Assembly: GCF_003589925.1 (NCBI RefSeq)
Contig: NZ_CP032382.1
Location: 7,750,001 to 7,814,000 of the forward strand
Direction: 5' to 3'
Length of the DNA: 64,000 nt
Source: Chryseolinea soli
Lineage (GTDB): Bacteria > Bacteroidota > Bacteroidia > Cytophagales > Cyclobacteriaceae
In this document: one piece after another, positions 55,861 to 64,000 of the stretch
Position numbering within the stretch: the stretch's first letter is position 1
Layout: every line of letters starts with the position of its first letter
Program-made: the position numbers and the translations under genes
Notes under the pieces: model-generated
Told to the model about the DNA's origin: nothing
Seen by the model: only the letters and a program-made list of their open reading frames with translations
Databases searched by the model: none

Positions 55861-57417
55861 CTAAACCGTTTGGATCTCCATGATCTTCTGCTCAAACTTC
55901 TCGTTGGGCACGATCGACTTGCTCTTGACCCGGGCTTTGTAGTTGTAGATGGTATTTATGGAGTAGTCGAGGATCTTCGCAATTTTTTCGGTGTCGTGGA
56001 TGCCCATGCGGATCAGGGCAAAGATCCGCAACTCCGTGTTCATCAACTGCCCTTCTTTCAACACGATCCTGTCCTCCTCTTTAAAATAGGAGTTGAACAC
56101 CGTTATAAAATCCGGGAACAGCTTTAGAAAAACTTTGTCGAAACTGAAGTACAGCTCCTCCCGCTCCTTCTTCACGTTGATATTGTTGACAATGAACTTG
56201 ATGTCTTCCAGCTTTTTGGTGATCAACTTCATTTCCACGGCCTTTTTAAACGCCTCGATCTTGCCCAGGTATTCCGAGTTGATATTAAAATAATAGCCGA
56301 TGTACTCCTCCTTGATGGTATTAGCTTCCAGCAGCGCCTTTTCCGTCCGCTTCAATTTTTCCAGCTGCTTGTAAATCACCACCGCGAAAACAATCACCAG
56401 GATGGCCAGCACGGTCAAGGCCGTGGAGTAGATCAGCCAACGCCGGCGTTGCTCGTCTACGTTGTGAACCTTGGCCGCCGCGATCACGGGCAAGATAGAA
56501 CCCACCTGCACTTTGCGCTGGCGGGCGCCATAAAAAATGGCGTCGTCCATGGCTTGCTGAATGAACGTGTAGGCATTCATCAGGTCTCCCCGGTTGTAGA
56601 GTTGCTCGGCCAGGCTCGACATGGCTGCCGTTTCTTTTGTGGCCGATATGATGTCGGCAATGGCGGCCTGTGCCAACAGGTGGATAGCCTGGTCGGGTTC
56701 GTTGCGGGAAATGTAGAAGTAACTGAGCGTGGAGGCCGTTACGGCCAGTTGGTGTGGGGTGAGCTTGTACTCGTTCAACAACTGATTCAGGTTGGCCAGT
56801 GCCTCGCGGGTATTTTCGTTCTTCAGGTTTTTCAACCCGCTCAAATACACAAAATTGTAATCCGTGGGACGGCACAAGGCCTTGGCCGAATCAACATACT
56901 TGTTTCCCAGCGCGGTATAGCGCTGCGTGTAGTACCCGTCGCGGTCGAAGTCTCCCAAATCATAATACGTCCGGGCTAGGATGGCGTAATAGTCCACCCG
57001 GATGCTGTCGGGCAACCCTTGCACCCGCATCCGGCTCAGGGTGTCGATGGTTTCCTTGAACATGCCCGACGAAAGCAGGATAAATCCCAACTTGACCCGG
57101 GCATAGGAGATCCGCACGGGATCATTCATTTTGTAGGCGAGCCGTTGCAGCTTCTGGATGTTGATGAAGGCCGAGTCGTAAATGAAGGCCTTATATTCTT
57201 CGGAAATTTCCTGCAGCAGGTGAAACCGGGTCTCATCATCCCGGGTTGGGGTGCGGTTTAATTGTTGGTGGAGTTCTTCCAGGCGGGTCAGTTTGGTTTT
57301 GGTGTACTCCTCCTTCCGGTCGATCGTCTTGTTCAGCCGGGTCAACAGGCTGTCGGAAGGGGCCGCCATCGCTACCGTTGTCAACAGCATCCACCCCATG
57401 AGAAACCACACTTTCAT
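55861..57417 (-). CDS. SusR-like membrane-bound transcriptional regulator
   Basis: A 518-residue regulator. After an N-terminal signal-like helix (1-18), the periplasmic part (about 20-330) consists of TPR-like helical pairs. A single membrane helix (about 334-354, W-L-I-Y-S-T-A-L-T-V-L-A-I-L-V-I-V) leads to a cytoplasmic coiled coil (E-K-L-K-R-T-E-K-A-L-L) and a C-terminal LuxR-like HTH with I-A-K-I-L-D-Y-S-I-N-T-I-Y-N-Y-K-A-R-V-K (about 477-496). This is the layout of Bacteroides SusR, which activates starch-utilization genes on maltose. It lies upstream of GH97/SusCD on the same strand, 220 bp away, and probably controls that locus. Confidence 0.87.
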   Translation of the reverse strand: MKVWFLMGWMLLTTVAMAAPSDSLLTRLNKTIDRKEEYTKTKLTRLEELHQQLNRTPTRDDETRFHLLQEISEEYKAFIYDSAFINIQKLQRLAYKMNDPVRISYARVKLGFILLSSGMFKETIDTLSRMRVQGLPDSIRVDYYAILARTYYDLGDFDRDGYYTQRYTALGNKYVDSAKALCRPTDYNFVYLSGLKNLKNENTREALANLNQLLNEYKLTPHQLAVTASTLSYFYISRNEPDQAIHLLAQAAIADIISATKETAAMSSLAEQLYNRGDLMNAYTFIQQAMDDAIFYGARQRKVQVGSILPVIAAAKVHNVDEQRRRWLIYSTALTVLAILVIVFAVVIYKQLEKLKRTEKALLEANTIKEEYIGYYFNINSEYLGKIEAFKKAVEMKLITKKLEDIKFIVNNINVKKEREELYFSFDKVFLKLFPDFITVFNSYFKEEDRIVLKEGQLMNTELRIFALIRMGIHDTEKIAKILDYSINTIYNYKARVKSKSIVPNEKFEQKIMEIQTV

Positions 57418-57520
57418 AAACGGAAAACTTTACCAATCTAAAATATAACAAAAAATTGCACGACGGTATAACCCGGCAGGGAGGACTTTTAAAATTGCCC
57501 CGCGAGAAGCGAGGGTGAGG

Positions 57521-58210
57521 CTACACGAATTTTACGCCTTCACGGTGGAGCTTGCGGTACTTGCTCTTGTCGAACACATAGTAGAACGCTCCTTTTTTGG
57601 ATGACACTTTTTCTTTTTCGTCCAGCTTGTTCAGGATGCTGAGCGAAAGGATCTTCTTGGTGAAGTTGCGTTTGTCCAGTTTGCTTTCGTAGATGGCTTC
57701 GTAGAGATTTTGCAATTGGGGCAGGGTGAACTTCTCGGGCAACAATTCAAAACCGATGGGGTGATTGGCGACCTTGGACTGCAACCGGTCCTTTGCCGTG
57801 GCCACCATTTCTTTGTGATCGAACACCAGGGTCGGGATCTTATCTAACGGAAACCACCGTGCCTCGTGTTCGTTCTGCAACTGCTCATTGTAGTCGGCAA
57901 TGTTGATGAGGGCAAAGTAGGCGATGGAGATGACGCGCCCTGCCGTGTCGCGGTTCACCTCGCTGAAGCAATAGAGCTGCTCCATGTAGATGTTCTCGAT
58001 ACCGGTGAGCTGCCGCAACACCCGGGTGGCGGCTTCGTCCGTGCTCTCGTCCTGATTCACAAAGCCGCCCATCAGCGACCACTTGCCTTTTTCAGGCTGA
58101 AGGCTCCGCTTGATCAACAAAGCCTTTAGGGCCTCGCCGTCGAAGCCAAAGATGATGCAGTCTACGGCGACCAGTATTCTATCGTTGCTCTTGTACTTTC
58201 CAATATCCAT
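57521..58210 (-). CDS. araR: NUDIX-family arabinose regulator, AraR-type
   Basis: A 229-residue protein with an N-terminal Nudix fold (about 8-140) and a C-terminal winged helix (about 150-215: F-T-L-P-Q-L-Q-N-L-Y-E-A-I-Y-E-S-K-L-D-K-R-N-F). Its Nudix box L-M-G-G-F-V-N-Q-D-E-S-T-D-E-A-A-T-R-V-L-R-Q-L-T-G-I is not the hydrolytic consensus. Bacteroidota use such NUDIX proteins to repress arabinose genes, with L-arabinose as effector, and the gene is last in the araB-araD-araA-symporter cluster, 36 bp after the symporter. Assignment rests on that context. It is paralogous to the regulator at 34907-35659. Confidence 0.85.
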   Translation of the reverse strand: MDIGKYKSNDRILVAVDCIIFGFDGEALKALLIKRSLQPEKGKWSLMGGFVNQDESTDEAATRVLRQLTGIENIYMEQLYCFSEVNRDTAGRVISIAYFALINIADYNEQLQNEHEARWFPLDKIPTLVFDHKEMVATAKDRLQSKVANHPIGFELLPEKFTLPQLQNLYEAIYESKLDKRNFTKKILSLSILNKLDEKEKVSSKKGAFYYVFDKSKYRKLHREGVKFV

Positions 58211-58246
58211 TCGCCAAAATTTGAATAGGCACTAATATCCTGAATA

Positions 58247-59935
58247 TTACCAAAACTTGACGTACAATGCCATCAATATTAAAATGGTGACCAGGATCAG
58301 GACTTGGGTGGACGTTTTCACCTTGAACATCTCCCAGTCGATGGCAAAGGCTTTCGGGTTCACCTTCGGGCCGGCAAGGCTCATGAGGATCATCACGATC
58401 ATGGTAAAGAGAAATGACAGTCCCATGGCAATCAGGAAGGGGATCTCAAAGCCTCCGCGGCCGTTCGGATAGGCGGTATAAAACAGGGTCTCGTTGCCCA
58501 ACACCTGGGGCGCAAACTGGTTGAAGAACACCGACAACAGGAATCCCGTGATCACACCGGCCACCGCCGCGGCACCCGTTGTGCGTTTCCAAAACATGCC
58601 CAGGATGAACATGGCAAACACCCCCGGGCTAATGAACCCGGTATATTTCTGGATGAAGGTGAACCCCCCTTCCCCGCCAATGCCCAGCAGGTCTTTCCAG
58701 GTAAAGATCAGCGCCAGCAACATGGCGCCCAGCACCGTGAGCCGCCCAACCCAAACCATACCCTGCTCGTTGGCATCCGTGCGGATGTATTTCTTATAGA
58801 TGTCGAGCGTGAAAATGGTGGAAATGCTATTGAGCTTTCCGGCCAGCGACGCTACGATCGCCGCCGTGAGGGCCGCGATGGACAACCCTTTCAAGCCACT
58901 GGGAAGAAAACCGAGGATGGCCGAATAGGCTCCGTCTTTGCTCCCGCCTTCCAGTTGGGGAAGGTGGCCGTTCTTATACAACACAAACGCGGCGATGCCT
59001 GGCAACATCACAATGACCGGCATCATCAGTTTGAGAAGACCCGCGAAAAGAATCCCCGTGCGCGCCGTCTGGAGGTCGGCTCCCAATGCGCGTTGTGTGA
59101 TGTATTGATTGCATCCCCAGTAGTTCAAGTTCACGATCCACTGCCCCGCAAAATACATAGCAATACCCGGCAACACGAGATACTTGTTGATGTACTCCTG
59201 TGAGGCATCGGGGCCTGGCTTGGACAGGATCATATGAAAATGATCCGGAGCCTCTTTCATCAATACTTTAAAACCTTCTATCGCGCTGGATCCCACGCCA
59301 AATTTTTCACTCACCATTACCAGGGCGAGATAGATCGTGGCCAACCCGCCAATAATGAGCACCCCCACCTGGATCACATCGGTATAGCCGATCACCTTCA
59401 TGCCGCCGAGCGTGATCACCAACGCAAAAATCGCCAGCCCGATCATCAGCATGTGCAACGACTCGCCGCCCACCAAACCGTTGATGGCCACCGCGCCGAG
59501 GTACAAAATAGACGTGAGGTTGACAAAGACATACAAGAACAACCAGAACACCGCCATGATCAGCGCCACCGTTTCGTTGTAGCGCGTCTTCAAAAACTGC
59601 GGCATGGTGTAGATCTTATTTTTCAGGTAGATCGGGATGAACCACACGGCAATAATGATCAACGCGATCGCGGCAATCCATTCATACGCCGCCACGGCAA
59701 TGCCCACAAAATATCCCTCACCGCTCATGCCGATGAATTGTTCCGCCGAAATGTTGGAAGCGATCAACGACGCGCCGATGGCCCACCACGTGAGCGAGCC
59801 TTCGGCCAGGAAAAAGTCCTTGGTGTCGGTGACGGCTTTCTTCTTTCGCTGGTATACCCAATACCCATACCCGGCAACGATCAAAAAGTAGATGACAAAA
59901 ACAAGATAGTCTTCAAATACGAGTGCTTTGTTCAT
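58247..59935 (-). CDS. Sodium/sugar symporter of the arabinose operon
   Basis: A 562-residue SSS-family inner-membrane transporter, predicted to import L-arabinose with sodium. It has the same landmarks as the paralogue at 26883-28553: L-T-W-W-A-I-G-A-S-L-I-A-S-N-I-S-A-E-Q-F-I-G-M-S-G, K-N-K-I-Y-T-M-P-Q-F-L and W-G-C-N-Q-Y-I-T-Q-R-A-L-G. A short insert at about residues 240-262 (A-P-D-H-F-H-M-I-L-S-K-P-G-P-D-A) distinguishes it. Position between araA (52 bp) and araR (36 bp) supports the substrate; sequence alone would not. Confidence 0.93.
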   Translation of the reverse strand: MNKALVFEDYLVFVIYFLIVAGYGYWVYQRKKKAVTDTKDFFLAEGSLTWWAIGASLIASNISAEQFIGMSGEGYFVGIAVAAYEWIAAIALIIIAVWFIPIYLKNKIYTMPQFLKTRYNETVALIMAVFWLFLYVFVNLTSILYLGAVAINGLVGGESLHMLMIGLAIFALVITLGGMKVIGYTDVIQVGVLIIGGLATIYLALVMVSEKFGVGSSAIEGFKVLMKEAPDHFHMILSKPGPDASQEYINKYLVLPGIAMYFAGQWIVNLNYWGCNQYITQRALGADLQTARTGILFAGLLKLMMPVIVMLPGIAAFVLYKNGHLPQLEGGSKDGAYSAILGFLPSGLKGLSIAALTAAIVASLAGKLNSISTIFTLDIYKKYIRTDANEQGMVWVGRLTVLGAMLLALIFTWKDLLGIGGEGGFTFIQKYTGFISPGVFAMFILGMFWKRTTGAAAVAGVITGFLLSVFFNQFAPQVLGNETLFYTAYPNGRGGFEIPFLIAMGLSFLFTMIVMILMSLAGPKVNPKAFAIDWEMFKVKTSTQVLILVTILILMALYVKFW

Positions 59936-59987
59936 GCGGTCGGGAATTAGGGTGATGGTTTGGGATGATCAACTGGGGATTTTGATT

Positions 59988-61478
59988 TTAGCGGTAATAC
60001 ACTTCGTTCCAGCGAAGCATATTTTTGAAATCGTACAGGTTTGTATTTTTTCCGATCAGCACAAACTCGATGCCCGCCATCTCGGCAAAGTCCTGGAGAT
60101 GTTCCGATGTCAGGTTTTGGCTGTAGCAGGTATGGTGGGCGCCGCCGGCCAGGATCCAGGCCGCACAACCGGTTGGCATATCCGGGAAGGGTTTCCACAA
60201 CACGCGGGCCACGGGAAGTTTTGGCAAGTCATGGGGCGGCTTCACGGCCTCCACATCGTTGACGAGCAACCTGAACCGATTGCCCATGTCGATGATCGAC
60301 GCATTGAGTGCAGCACCCGGTGCACTGTTGAACACGAGGCGAACCGGGTCGGCCTTGCCACCGATGCCCAGTGGATGAATCTCGCACGAAGGCTTTCCGT
60401 CGGCGATCGACTCGCAGATCTCCAGCATGTGGGCGCCCAGCACCAGTTGCTGTGCGGGATCAAAATGATAGGTATAGTCTTCCATAAAGGAGTTGCCGCC
60501 TTTCAAGCCGGTGGCCATCACTTTCATGGCACGCACGAGGGCAGCCGTTTTCCAGTCGCCTTCCGCGCCAAAGCCATAGCCTTCGGCCATGAGGCGTTGC
60601 ATCGCGATGCCCGGCAATTGCACGAGGCCATGCAGGTCTTCAAAGGTGTCGGTGAATCCTTTGAAATCACCTTGTTTCAGGAACGCACGCAACCCGCATT
60701 CGATCCGGGCGGCATCGCGCAGGGAGGCATGTTTGCCGCCTGCTTTTTGCAACGTATCGGCCAGTGTATATTTCGAAGCATATTCGTCCAGCAGGGCATT
60801 GATCTCGCCTTCCGGAACGGCGTTGATCACGCTCACCAGGTCGCCAATGCCATAACCATTCACGGCATAACCGAATTTGATCTCCGCCTCTACTTTATCG
60901 CCATCCGTCACGGCCACTTGGCGCATGTTGTCACCAAAACGGCAAAACTTGGCACCCTGCAGATCATGCCATCCGCACGCGGCGCGCATCCACACGTTCA
61001 GCTTTTGCTGCACGCCTTTGTCTTCCCAGTGGCCCACTACCACCTTGCGTTCCAGGCGCATCCGCGACATGATGAAGCCAAACTCGCGGTCGCCGTGGGC
61101 GCTTTGGTTCAGGTTCATGAAGTCCATATCGATCGTGCCCCAGGGAATGTCGCGGTTGAATTGCGTGTGCAGGTGCAGCAAAGGCTTGTTCAGTATTTTC
61201 AAACCACCGATCCACATTTTGGCCGGCGAGAACGTATGCATCCAGGCTACGATGCCGATGCAGTTTGGGGCGGCATTGGCTTCCTGGCAAAGTCTGTAAA
61301 TTTCTTCCGATGATTTCAATACGGGTTTGAAAACAACTTTCACGGGAATGTCTTTTGCCGCATCCAACGCTTTGGCTATTTGCTGGGAATGCTCCGCTAC
61401 TTTTTTCAGCGTTTCTTCGCCATATAAATGCTGGCTGCCGGTAACAAACCAGGCTTCAAATGTCTTCAGGTCCTTCAT
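59988..61478 (-). CDS. araA: L-arabinose isomerase
   Basis: Converts L-arabinose to L-ribulose, using a divalent metal, in the cytosol. I start at [20 protein letters not shown], the family's usual N-terminus, giving 496 residues, close to the normal 500. A frame 62 codons longer is open upstream but its content overlaps the araD end region and is not protein-like. Conserved blocks include [21 protein letters not shown] and M-E-D-Y-T-Y-H-F. Preceded by araD (46 bp), followed by the symporter (52 bp). Confidence 0.97.
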   Translation of the reverse strand: MKDLKTFEAWFVTGSQHLYGEETLKKVAEHSQQIAKALDAAKDIPVKVVFKPVLKSSEEIYRLCQEANAAPNCIGIVAWMHTFSPAKMWIGGLKILNKPLLHLHTQFNRDIPWGTIDMDFMNLNQSAHGDREFGFIMSRMRLERKVVVGHWEDKGVQQKLNVWMRAACGWHDLQGAKFCRFGDNMRQVAVTDGDKVEAEIKFGYAVNGYGIGDLVSVINAVPEGEINALLDEYASKYTLADTLQKAGGKHASLRDAARIECGLRAFLKQGDFKGFTDTFEDLHGLVQLPGIAMQRLMAEGYGFGAEGDWKTAALVRAMKVMATGLKGGNSFMEDYTYHFDPAQQLVLGAHMLEICESIADGKPSCEIHPLGIGGKADPVRLVFNSAPGAALNASIIDMGNRFRLLVNDVEAVKPPHDLPKLPVARVLWKPFPDMPTGCAAWILAGGAHHTCYSQNLTSEHLQDFAEMAGIEFVLIGKNTNLYDFKNMLRWNEVYYR

Positions 61479-61524
61479 GACGGGCGGTTTATTTTCTATT
61501 GTTTGAATTTTAAATTGAATGGTA

Positions 61525-62226
61525 TCAGGACTGACCGTAGTAGGAGTCGGGTCCGTGTTTGCGTTCGAAATGTTTTCTAATGAGCGAATCCTTGAGCCGG
61601 GGTGCCTTTGGATTGATCTGTTCTGTGTAAAGGGCCATTTGAGCGATGGATTCCAATACGGCACTGTTGTAGACGGCCTTTTCGGGCGTTTTTCCCCAGG
61701 TGAACGGCGCGTGGTTACCCACCAGCATCATTTCAATTTCTTCATAACTCAGCTTGCGCTCGTTCAGGCATTTCATGATCTGATAACCCGTTTCGAATTC
61801 ATAGTCTCCTTTGATCATGTCGTCGGCCATCGGTGGTGCACAGGGAATATCCACCGTGTTGTGATCGGCGTGGGTGGTGCCAAAGATGGGGATGTCGCGC
61901 TGCGCCTGGGCCCAGGCCGTGGCATACGTGGAGTGCGTGTGCACAATGCCCCCGATGTTTTCCCAATGTTTGTACAACACAGCGTGTGTTTTTGTATCCG
62001 ACGAAGGTCGAAGTTTTCCTTCCACGGTCTTCCCATTAAAATCGACGATCACCATACTCTCCGGTCGCAGATCTTCATAGGGCACACCGCTGGGCTTGAT
62101 AGCAAAAACACCCAACGCCCGGTCTACCGCACTCACATTTCCAAACGTAAAGATCACCAGTCCCAGCTTGGGCAGCTGCAGGTTGGCCCGGTAGGCCGAT
62201 TCTTTTATGTGGTCGTATTGACTCAT
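61525..62226 (-). CDS. araD: L-ribulose-5-phosphate 4-epimerase
   Basis: Zinc-dependent class II aldolase-fold enzyme that epimerises L-ribulose 5-phosphate to D-xylulose 5-phosphate. The 233-residue protein has the expected length and motifs: N-V-S-A-V-D-R (about 29), the zinc-binding V-H-T-H-S-T-Y-A-T (about 95-103), T-T-H-A-D-H-N (about 118-124), and the catalytic-region [10 protein letters not shown]. It is second in the operon, 27 bp after araB. Confidence 0.96.
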   Translation of the reverse strand: MSQYDHIKESAYRANLQLPKLGLVIFTFGNVSAVDRALGVFAIKPSGVPYEDLRPESMVIVDFNGKTVEGKLRPSSDTKTHAVLYKHWENIGGIVHTHSTYATAWAQAQRDIPIFGTTHADHNTVDIPCAPPMADDMIKGDYEFETGYQIMKCLNERKLSYEEIEMMLVGNHAPFTWGKTPEKAVYNSAVLESIAQMALYTEQINPKAPRLKDSLIRKHFERKHGPDSYYGQS

Positions 62227-62253
62227 GCTTTAAAAAACTAAATTTTAACGGAT

Positions 62254-63948
62254 CTATTTTTTGTATTCTACCGCTAATGGAAGCTCTTTGTTTTCCAATA
62301 CGGCACCCAGATCCAGATACTGTTGATAGCGCTTGGCGTATAATGCTGCCGCTGTTGCATTCGGTTTATACTCCTGGTCAAACCCTTGCCCCATGGCGTG
62401 CATGGCATCTTCCACTTTGGGATACAGCCCGGCAGCCGTGGCAGCAAACATGGCGGCTCCGGCAGCGCAGGTTTGCTCCGACCGGTGGATGCGCAACGGC
62501 ATGTTCATCACGTCGGCCATGACTTGCATAATATAGGGTGATCGCCTGGCGACACCTCCTAAACCAATGAGACCTCTTACGGGTACATGCTCATCATTGA
62601 AGCGATCCACAATTGCCTTGGCTCCAAAACATGTCGCCTCCACCCAAGCCCGGAAAAGCCGGGGTGCGTCCGTGCCCAGGTTCAGGCCGGTCATGGCGCC
62701 TTTCAGCAATTGGTTGGCATCGGGTGTTCGCCGGCCGTTCAGCCAATCGACACCCAGCTCACCGGTTTCATCCAACGGCAAGGCTAGGGCCTGGCGTGAA
62801 AGCTCGGGGATGATCTTGCCGGAGAGCTCTTCGCTAAGCTTGTCGGCGAGCTCGGGAGAGATCAACGACGATGACTTCAACAAGGCTTCCAAGGGCCAGA
62901 GCAATAGATCTTTAAACCATGCATAGGTGTCACCGAATGCGGATTGTCCAGCTTCCAATCCCATCATGCCGGGAATAATGGAACCGCTCACCTGTCCGCA
63001 AATGCCGCGCACGAGTTTGTCTTCCATGTCCTGCAGAGGAACAACCATCATGTCGCAGGTCGATGTGCCCATCACTTTGCTGAGGTGGTAGGGTTCTATT
63101 TGTCCACCGACCGCACCCATGTGGCAATCGAAAGCGCCAACGCTCACCACGATGTCCGCATTCAAACCGAGACGTATGGCCCATTCTGCGCTGAGCCTTC
63201 CTGCAGGCTTGTCGGCTGTATAGGTTTCTTTAAAGAGACGATCGGTAAATCCTTTCAACAAGGGATCGAGGGAAGAGAAAAATACATCCGGGGGAAGTCC
63301 GTTGTATTCGGCTGACCATAGCGCTTTGTGCCCTGCGGAGCAAACGCCGCGCTTCAAGGCGTGGACGTTGTTGCCGCCCGTGAGCAGGAAGGGAATCCAG
63401 TCGCAATGCTCCACCCAGGAATAGAGGGCGCCTCTCACCGCGGTGTCGGCACGCAACACGTGAAGAAGTTTTGCCCAAAACCATTCGGAAGAATAGATGC
63501 CGCCCACGAACTGGAGATAGTTCACATCGAAGCCCAGAGCATGTTGGTTGATCTCGGCGGCTTCTTTAACGCTGGTGTGGTCTTTCCACAACACGAACAT
63601 GGCGTTGGGATTGTTTTCAAACCCCGGTGTCAGCGCCAGCGGTGTTCCAATTTTGTTTACCGCCACAGGTGTCGAACCGGTGGTGTCCACCGCGATGGCC
63701 TTGACGTTGGCCCGCACCGTGGGACCGGCCTGTTGCAGACACGCTTTGACGGTGGCCTCCAGTCCTTCTATATAATCTTGCGGGTGCTGACGGAATTGGT
63801 TTCGCGAGGGATCGCAGAAAAGTCCATCGCGCCAGCGAGGGTATGCATACACAGAGGAGGCCATCTCTTCGCCTGTCCGTGCGTCGGCGATCATGGCGCG
63901 AACCGAGTCCGTTCCATAATCCAGCCCAATAACATATGCCTGGTTCAT
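62254..63948 (-). CDS. araB: Ribulokinase
   Basis: ATP-dependent kinase forming L-ribulose 5-phosphate. FGGY family, 564 residues from the start M-N-Q-A-Y-V-I-G-L-D-Y-G-T-D-S-V-R; two further codons with an ATG lie upstream. The nucleotide-binding G-L-D-Y-G-T-D-S motif is at about 8-15, and the C-terminal part reads G-L-I-G-L-G-G-V-A-R-R-S-P-Y-I-M-Q-V-M-A-D (about 454-474), with the A-A-G-A-A-M-F-A segment. It is the first gene of the minus-strand arabinose operon, directly after an inverted-repeat-rich promoter region. Confidence 0.95.
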   Translation of the reverse strand: MNQAYVIGLDYGTDSVRAMIADARTGEEMASSVYAYPRWRDGLFCDPSRNQFRQHPQDYIEGLEATVKACLQQAGPTVRANVKAIAVDTTGSTPVAVNKIGTPLALTPGFENNPNAMFVLWKDHTSVKEAAEINQHALGFDVNYLQFVGGIYSSEWFWAKLLHVLRADTAVRGALYSWVEHCDWIPFLLTGGNNVHALKRGVCSAGHKALWSAEYNGLPPDVFFSSLDPLLKGFTDRLFKETYTADKPAGRLSAEWAIRLGLNADIVVSVGAFDCHMGAVGGQIEPYHLSKVMGTSTCDMMVVPLQDMEDKLVRGICGQVSGSIIPGMMGLEAGQSAFGDTYAWFKDLLLWPLEALLKSSSLISPELADKLSEELSGKIIPELSRQALALPLDETGELGVDWLNGRRTPDANQLLKGAMTGLNLGTDAPRLFRAWVEATCFGAKAIVDRFNDEHVPVRGLIGLGGVARRSPYIMQVMADVMNMPLRIHRSEQTCAAGAAMFAATAAGLYPKVEDAMHAMGQGFDQEYKPNATAAALYAKRYQQYLDLGAVLENKELPLAVEYKK

Positions 63949-63950
63949 TG

Positions 63951-63970
63951 TCATTCAATCGTTTGAATGA
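63951..63970. promoter_or_regulatory. Palindrome at the araB start
   Basis: TCATTCAA-n4-TTGAATGA, perfect 8-bp arms. It ends three bases from the preferred araB start codon, so it could be an operator or an mRNA hairpin at the ribosome-binding site. There is no purine-rich sequence between it and the ATG. Confidence 0.5.
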
Positions 63971-63971
63971 C

Positions 63972-63998
63972 GAAAGATACACTAATTTTATAAGTGTA
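63972..63998 (-). promoter_or_regulatory. araB promoter box with overlapping operator-like repeat
   Basis: TATCTTTC on the minus strand (63972-63979) is one mismatch from the TAnnTTTG -7 box. Just upstream and overlapping it by two bases is TACACT-n9-AGTGTA (63978-63998), which would lie between the -33 and -7 elements, a repressor position. The -33 box falls at or beyond the window's end. Confidence 0.5.
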
Positions 63999-64000
63999 AA

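Noticed and set aside
57488..57515. Terminator after araR
   Set aside because: A short CCCCGC / GCGaGGG stem is followed by CAATTTTAAAAG on the minus strand, too weak to list as a terminator.
59928..61313. Open frame of 461 codons antisense to araA
   Set aside because: Mirrors the third-position composition of araA, which is a clear family member over its whole length.
61479..61664. N-terminal extension of araA by 62 codons
   Set aside because: The family starts at [10 protein letters not shown], and the extra stretch overlaps the araD end region with no conserved residues.

Overview
The window is chromosomal DNA of a Bacteroidota bacterium, most likely of the order Cytophagales (inference from gene content). 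The signs are two SusC/SusD pairs, a cytochrome-b558-type three-subunit succinate dehydrogenase, a SusR-like regulator, NUDIX-type sugar regulators, lipoprotein signals with short hydrophobic leaders, and promoter-like TTTG / TAnnTTTG boxes. I saw no rRNA, tRNA, CRISPR, phage or transposase gene.

Layout. (1) 1-12.3 kb, housekeeping: end of an endonuclease III gene; a sulfite/nitrite reductase operon with its two siroheme genes (minus strand, 588-4107); a truncated membrane sensor-like protein, a DUF3052 protein, three lipoproteins, and the sdhCAB operon preceded by an unlisted 35-codon membrane miniprotein. (2) 12.5-17.2 kb: a DNA polymerase III alpha gene fused to a proofreading exonuclease, then thioredoxin. 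(3) 17.2-30.7 kb: sialate O-acetylesterase, YkgJ-like protein, DUF1624 acyltransferase-like protein, WYL regulator, a first SusC/SusD pair, a sodium/sugar symporter, a NagD-like phosphatase and two unknown proteins. (4) 30.7-46.3 kb, sugar and polysaccharide accessory genes: a 1241-residue ThuA/sugar-dehydrogenase/cytochrome-c protein, a NUDIX regulator, a GH51 arabinofuranosidase operon, OsmC, an AGE-family epimerase, an esterase, a Gfo/Idh/MocA oxidoreductase, an SGNH hydrolase and a polysaccharide deacetylase, with most of the window's repeats between them. (5) 46.4-57.4 kb: a Sus-like polysaccharide utilization locus (SusR-like regulator, GH97, SusC, SusD, GH71/99-like lipoprotein, SusE/F-like protein). 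(6) 57.5-64 kb: an L-arabinose operon araB-araD-araA-symporter-araR on the minus strand.

How they work together. The GH51 enzyme can release L-arabinose from polysaccharide, the symporter imports it, and AraA, AraB and AraD convert it to D-xylulose 5-phosphate; the NUDIX protein beside them is the likely sensor. GH97 with the second SusC/SusD pair probably captures and cleaves an alpha-glucan-like polymer.

The most interesting signal is the 5' leader of the sulfite reductase operon (4141-4381). A short open frame with three consecutive cysteine codons precedes a strong intrinsic terminator, and a 7-bp segment inside the frame can pair with the terminator's 5' arm. This is the layout of a cysteine-sensing, translation-coupled transcription attenuator.
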